Shown: piece by piece, positions 14,663 to 17,856 of the stretch
Layout: each line of letters begins with the position of its first letter
Numbering within the stretch: position 1 is the stretch's first letter
Origin: an uncultured Oscillibacter sp.
GTDB taxonomy: Bacteria > Bacillota > Clostridia > Oscillospirales > Oscillospiraceae
Assembly (NCBI GenBank): GCA_910579435.1
Contig: CAJTVF010000022.1
Location: 17,677 to 35,532 of the forward strand
Reading direction: 5' to 3'
DNA: 17,856 bases
Program-made: the position numbers and the translations under genes
Notes under the pieces: model-generated
Told to the model about the DNA's origin: nothing
What the model saw: only the letters and a program-made list of their open reading frames with translations
Databases searched by the model: none

Positions 14663-14686
14663 CGCTCCGGCCCTTTTGCCGGGGCG
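14663..14686 (+). promoter_or_regulatory. Hairpin abutting the dipeptidase ribosome-binding site
   Basis: CGCTCCGGC (14663-14671) pairs with GCCGGGGCG (14678-14686): nine pairs, one of them G-U, with a 6-base loop. The Shine-Dalgarno AAAGGAG follows at once (14687-14693). There is no T-run after it, so it is not a terminator. It could affect translation start or mRNA stability. Confidence 0.45.
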
Positions 14687-14700
14687 AAAGGAGCCTGATT

Positions 14701-15672
14701 ATGATTTTTGACGGACATTCCGATCTGCTTTACGACGTGACCCGCCGCCGCCTGGCGGGAGAGACCCGGGTGCTGGAACGGCGTCACCTGGACCGCCTCC
14801 GCCGGGGCGGCGCCGAGGGGCTGGCGCTGGCGCTCTGGTACGGCCGGGGACAGGGCCAGACCTTCTGGGAGGGCGTCCCCGGCGCGGAGAGCGCCGCCCA
14901 CCGGCTGGAGGTCATGCTCTCCTGTGCCCAGGCGGAGTTTGCCGAGTGCCCCTGGCTGGCGGTGGTCCGCACAGCGGAGGAGGCGGAGGCCGCCCGGGCG
15001 GAGGGGAAGCTGTACGCCTTTCTGGCCATCGAGGGCATGGAGGGCCTGGAGGGCCCGGAGGAGCTGGACCGCCTGGCCTCCCTGGGCCTCCGGCTTGGAA
15101 TGCTGACCTGGAACGAGGAGAACCGCTTCGCCGCCGGAGCCGCCCAGGACCCCTCCAGGGGCCTGACGGACCTGGGCCGCCGGGCCCTCCGGCGGATGGA
15201 GGACCTGGGCATGCTCGTGGACGTGTCCCACCTGAACGACGGCGGCTTCTGGGAGGTCCTAAAGCTGGCCCAGGGTCCTGTCGTCGCCTCCCACTCCAAC
15301 TGCCGCGCGCTGTGCCCCCACCCCCGGAACCTCACCGACGACCAGCTTCGCCGCCTCCGGGACAGCGGCGGCGTGGTGGGGCTGAACGCCCATTACAAGT
15401 TCGTCCACGAGGACCCGGAGCGGCAGACGGCGGAGACCCTGGCCCTCCACGCCGCCCATATGGCGGAGGTCATGGGCGTGGAGCACGTGGCCTGCGGCTT
15501 CGACTTCTGCGAGTTCATGGGCCCGGGCAACGACGCCGTCCGGGGCCTGGAGGACTGCGGCCATGCCATGGCGTTCCTGGACTGCCTGGAGCATCTGGGC
15601 ATGAGTGCGAAGGAGCGTGAGATGATTTCCCGGGAAAATCTTCTGAGAATTTTCCAGGGAAGCACTGATTAA
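14701..15672 (+). CDS. Membrane dipeptidase-type metallopeptidase (M19 family)
   Basis: A 323-residue member of the renal dipeptidase family (amidohydrolase-like barrel, two zinc ions), expected to cleave dipeptides, possibly with D-residues. The metal ligands are visible: H6 and D8 (FDGHSDLLYD), E111 (FLAIEGMEG), H177 (VDVSHLND) and H198 (ASHSNCRAL). FDFCEF carries the likely catalytic-site Asp (D268). No signal peptide is present, so it is probably cytoplasmic as in most Firmicutes. ATG 14701 has AAAGGAG seven bases upstream; the open frame back to GTG 14545 is repeat sequence. The last codons (GSTD and TAA) belong to a MITE-like element. Without it the gene would end Q-V-stop. galK downstream has its own promoter, so the two need not be related. 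Confidence 0.93.
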   Translation: MIFDGHSDLLYDVTRRRLAGETRVLERRHLDRLRRGGAEGLALALWYGRGQGQTFWEGVPGAESAAHRLEVMLSCAQAEFAECPWLAVVRTAEEAEAARAEGKLYAFLAIEGMEGLEGPEELDRLASLGLRLGMLTWNEENRFAAGAAQDPSRGLTDLGRRALRRMEDLGMLVDVSHLNDGGFWEVLKLAQGPVVASHSNCRALCPHPRNLTDDQLRRLRDSGGVVGLNAHYKFVHEDPERQTAETLALHAAHMAEVMGVEHVACGFDFCEFMGPGNDAVRGLEDCGHAMAFLDCLEHLGMSAKEREMISRENLLRIFQGSTD

Positions 15673-15816
15673 ATCAACGTGTGCAGATTTGCGCCAGAAA
15701 TTTCTGCTGACAAGGAAGAAAATCGCAGGAATCCTGACGGATTTCAAGATTTTCTAACGCAGTCCAGCGGGAATTTATGGCGTGAAGCTGTGTGCGGGGA
15801 TTTAATCAGTGGTTCC
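15658..15816 (+). mobile_element. 159-bp MITE-like element, copy B
   Basis: The ends are GGAAGCACTGATTAAATC (15658-15675) and GATTTAATCAGTGGTTCC (15799-15816), an 18-bp inverted repeat with one mismatch. Perfect 4-bp direct repeats CCAG flank it (15654-15657 and 15817-15820). It has the same length as copy A and the opposite orientation, with about 90% identity. It has no coding capacity of its own, but its first 15 bases supply the end of the dipeptidase frame. Internal inverted symmetry (for example AGAAAATC/GATTTTCT) makes the whole element hairpin-like. Confidence 0.92.
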
Positions 15817-15821
15817 CCAGG

Positions 15822-16016
15822 TATAGTGGAAACGCTTGAACATCCGCAATTTTCGGATGTTCCACCAGCGGGCTGAAGGCCCGCCGGACGGGCTCCGCCC
15901 GTGTGCCTCGACTATGAAGTCAAACACACGCCCGCTTATGCGGTCCCTGGCGGCAGTCCTGCTGCCGCCAGGTTGAACAGAATCACGATGATTCTTTTCA
16001 AGTGTGTTGACTATAA
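15822..16016 (+). repeat. ~195-bp hairpin-rich repeat, copy 2
   Basis: It is in the same orientation as copy 1 and about 95% identical over 184 ungapped bases. The outer ends TATAGTGGAAACGCTTGAA (15822-15840) and the complement of 15998-16016 form an imperfect terminal inverted repeat with about 14 of 19 matches. The 11-bp GC hairpin (15946-15972 region) and the GAATC hairpin are unchanged. The first hairpin is shortened to six pairs and the third has one mismatch. The copy begins one base after the CCAG duplication of MITE copy B and ends just before the galK promoter. Confidence 0.88.
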
Positions 16017-16032
16017 CGCAATAAAATTACCA

Positions 16033-16061
16033 TTGTATTCCCGCCGGAAATTTACTATACT
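16033..16061 (+). promoter_or_regulatory. Promoter for galK
   Basis: -35-like TTGTAT (16033-16038, 3 of 6), exactly 17 bases, then -10 TATACT (16056-16061, 5 of 6). The expected start near 16068 leaves a short leader containing AGGAGG (nine bases before ATG 16093). It lies just downstream of repeat copy 2, so the repeat would not be in the galK mRNA from this promoter. Confidence 0.55.
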
Positions 16062-16092
16062 GGACAGGACTAGAAAAAGGAGGCGGAACATC

Positions 16093-17382
16093 ATGTATAC
16101 CTGCAATCAACTGCTCCAGGCCCTGAAGGGCGGCCAGTGCGACGCCGCTCTCGCCGCCGTCTACACCGCCGGGGGGCTGGACCAGGCCCGGGCCCGGGCC
16201 CTGCACGTCACCGGGGCCCTGGCGGACGCCTTCGCCCCCAGGGGCGGCGCCGCCCTTTTCAGCGGCCCCGGCCGCACGGAGCTGGGAGGCAACCACACGG
16301 ACCACCAGCGGGGACACGTTCTCTGCGCCAGCGTGGATATGGACATGCTGGCCTGCGCCGCCCCCAACGGGCGGAACATCATCCGGGTCCAGTCCGAGGG
16401 CTACCCCACCCTGGAGGTGGACCTCAGCAGCCTCAGCCCCCGGCCTGAGGAGGCCAACACCTCCGCCGCCCTGGTCCGGGGCGTGGCGGAGGGCATCGCC
16501 CAAAGGGGCTATCCGGTGGGCGGCTTTGACGTCTGCGCCGTGTCCAGCGTCCTCTCCGGCTCCGGCCTCAGCTCCTCCGCCGCCTATGAGATCCTGATGG
16601 GCAACATCCTCAACCACTTCTTCTGCGAAGGGAAGCTGGACGCCGTGGAGCTGGCGAAAATCGGCCAGTACGCCGAGAACGTCCACTTCGGCAAGCTCAG
16701 CGGCCTGATGGACCAGATGGGCTCCTCCGTGGGCGGCGCGGTGGCCATCGACTTCAGCGACCCGGCGAACCCGGCGGTCCGGCCCATCTCCTATGACTTC
16801 ACCCGGTCCGGCCACGCCCTGTGCATCGTGGACACCGGCTCCGACCACAGCGCCAGGCACCTGACGGAGGACTACTCCGACATCACCCGGGAGATGCGCT
16901 CCGTGGCGGTCCACTTCGGCAAGCAGCTCCTCCGGGAGGTCCCCGAGGCGGACTTCCGCTCCGCCATCCCCGCCCTGCGGCGGGAGTGCGGCGACCGGGC
17001 GGTCCTCCGGGCCCTCCACTTCTACGACGACGACCGCCGGGCCGTCCAGGAGGCGGACGCCCTGGAACGGGGGGATTTCGCGGGCTTCCTGGCCCTGGTG
17101 AACGCCTCCGGCGCCTCCTCCTCCCTGCACCTCCAGAACACCTGGTCCACGGCGGACCCCCGGCAGCAGGCCATCCCCGTGGCCCTGGCCTTCGGCCGGG
17201 AGCTGCTGGAGGGGACCGGGGCCATCCGGGTCCACGGCGGCGGCTTTGCCGGAACCATTCAGGCCTTCGTTCCCCTGGAAAAGCTGGACGCGTTCCGCTC
17301 CGGGATGGAGGCCCTGCTGGGCCCCGGCATGTGCCATGTCCTCCGAGTCCGCCCCCAGGGCGGCTGCGTGGTGGTTTCCTGA
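16093..17382 (+). CDS. galK: Galactokinase (GHMP kinase family), clostridial type
   Basis: It phosphorylates galactose to galactose 1-phosphate with ATP, the first Leloir step, in the cytoplasm. The three GHMP motifs are in place. The sugar-binding signature is SGPGRTELGGNHTDHQRG (about residues 57-74). The phosphate loop is VLSGSGLSSSAAYE (about 152-165). The third motif is RVHGGGFAGTIQAF (about 378-391). The signature has Asn where E. coli GalK has Glu (GEHTDY). This is a form I associate with clostridial galactokinases, but it leaves some doubt over the exact sugar. The protein has 429 residues, longer than E. coli GalK (382), mainly from an N-terminal region before motif 1. ATG 16093 follows AGGAGG; an open frame back to GTG 15901 is repeat DNA. 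The following galT gene supports the assignment. Confidence 0.9.
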   Translation: MYTCNQLLQALKGGQCDAALAAVYTAGGLDQARARALHVTGALADAFAPRGGAALFSGPGRTELGGNHTDHQRGHVLCASVDMDMLACAAPNGRNIIRVQSEGYPTLEVDLSSLSPRPEEANTSAALVRGVAEGIAQRGYPVGGFDVCAVSSVLSGSGLSSSAAYEILMGNILNHFFCEGKLDAVELAKIGQYAENVHFGKLSGLMDQMGSSVGGAVAIDFSDPANPAVRPISYDFTRSGHALCIVDTGSDHSARHLTEDYSDITREMRSVAVHFGKQLLREVPEADFRSAIPALRRECGDRAVLRALHFYDDDRRAVQEADALERGDFAGFLALVNASGASSSLHLQNTWSTADPRQQAIPVALAFGRELLEGTGAIRVHGGGFAGTIQAFVPLEKLDAFRSGMEALLGPGMCHVLRVRPQGGCVVVS

Positions 17383-17440
17383 GCGCTTCACAGCTTTATA
17401 AAAGCCTTTTCAAAAGACTTTAAAAGAGAGGGACAATATT

Positions 17441-17856
17441 ATGGTCAATGAAGCCGTATCCAAGCTGGCCTCCTATGCCCTGCGGACGGGGCTGATTGAG
17501 GAAAGCGAGTACATCTGGGCGGTCAACACGATTCTGGACGTTTTGAAAATCGACGGCTATGCCACCCCCGGCTGGGACTGGGACGGTGTGGAGCTGGCCC
17601 CGGTGCTGGAGGAGCTGTTGGACGATGCCCACGCCCGGGGCGTGCTGAAAGAAAATTCCGTGGTCTACCGGGACCTCTTCGACACGGAGCTGATGGGGCG
17701 GCTGACCCCCCGCCCCGCTCAGGTCACCGCCAAATTCCAGGCCCTCTATGCCCAGGGCCCCAAGGCCGCCACGGACTGGTACTACCGGTTCAGCCAGGAC
17801 ACCAACTACATCCGCCGGGACCGCATCGCCAGGGACATGCAGTGGAAGGCCCCCAC
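17441..17856 (+). CDS. galT: UDP-glucose-hexose-1-phosphate uridylyltransferase, class II, N-terminal part
   Basis: Only the first 138 residues are in the window. The start MVNEAVSKLASYALRTGLIE, then ESEYIWAVNTILDVL, the block DLFDTELMGRLTPRP and the YRFSQDTNYIRRDRIA segment are characteristic of the Firmicutes GalT (GalT2) family, which is unlike the E. coli enzyme in sequence. It swaps UMP between UDP-glucose and galactose 1-phosphate, the step after galactokinase. ATG 17441 has GAGAGGG eight bases upstream. The 58-base gap after galK contains no clear terminator, so galK and galT are probably one transcript. The catalytic histidine region lies beyond the window. Confidence 0.93.
   Translation, partial: MVNEAVSKLASYALRTGLIEESEYIWAVNTILDVLKIDGYATPGWDWDGVELAPVLEELLDDAHARGVLKENSVVYRDLFDTELMGRLTPRPAQVTAKFQALYAQGPKAATDWYYRFSQDTNYIRRDRIARDMQWKAP

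Noticed and set aside
15827..15840. Catabolite (cre)-like site TGGAAACGCTTGAA, 12 of 14 to consensus, upstream of galK
   Set aside because: It is part of the end of repeat copy 2, lies about 200 bases before the galK promoter, and is not kept in copy 1. Probably chance.
15679..15876. 65-residue plus-strand frame after the dipeptidase
   Set aside because: It is read through MITE copy B and repeat copy 2, with no ribosome site and no protein-like composition.
17383..17440. Possible terminator between galK and galT (AAAAG/CTTTT runs)
   Set aside because: The arms are short and A/T-only with no GC stem, so co-transcription of galK and galT is more likely.

Overview
The window looks like chromosomal DNA from a high-GC gut Clostridia, most likely Oscillospiraceae (Flavonifractor/Lawsonibacter/Oscillibacter type). 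This is inferred from the gene content (PolC-type polymerase III, the Firmicutes pyrH-to-polC gene order, clostridial-type galactokinase and class II GalT) and the GC-rich codon use. No database search was possible.

Layout. (1) 1-2216, minus strand: the N-terminal 738 residues of an unrecognised exported protein. It has a signal peptide, a predicted helical coiled-coil middle, a Pro/Glu/Thr-rich linker and a long Gly-Asp-Ser hexapeptide repeat that runs off the window. It diverges from two translationally coupled TetR-family regulators (2359-3518, plus). The 142-bp gap holds two good sigma-A-type promoters superimposed in opposite directions, and two candidate operators. (2) 3519-3833: a 159-bp MITE-like element, a strong terminator hairpin and a small palindrome. 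(3) 3834-14309, minus strand: one long gene run, in transcription order pyrH, frr, uppS, cdsA, dxr, rseP, ispG, polC and a small membrane protein. It joins nucleotide supply, ribosome recycling, MEP isoprenoid synthesis, undecaprenyl carrier and phospholipid precursor synthesis, intramembrane proteolysis and replication. (4) 14310-17856, plus strand: an M19 dipeptidase, galactokinase and the start of galT (Leloir pathway).

The most unusual content is two families of short non-coding repeats. The first is a 159-bp element with 18-bp terminal inverted repeats. It is present twice, in opposite orientation, at about 90% identity, and each copy is flanked by its own perfect 4-bp direct repeat (TTAA and CCAG), a clear transposition signature. 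Both copies sit at a stop codon, and the second supplies the last four codons and stop of the dipeptidase gene. The second family is a ~195-bp direct repeat, about 95% identical between copies, made of six successive hairpins inside a terminal stem. One copy lies upstream of the dipeptidase gene and one upstream of galK, so they flank the dipeptidase gene. Each contains an open frame that runs into the next gene and gives a false N-terminal extension.
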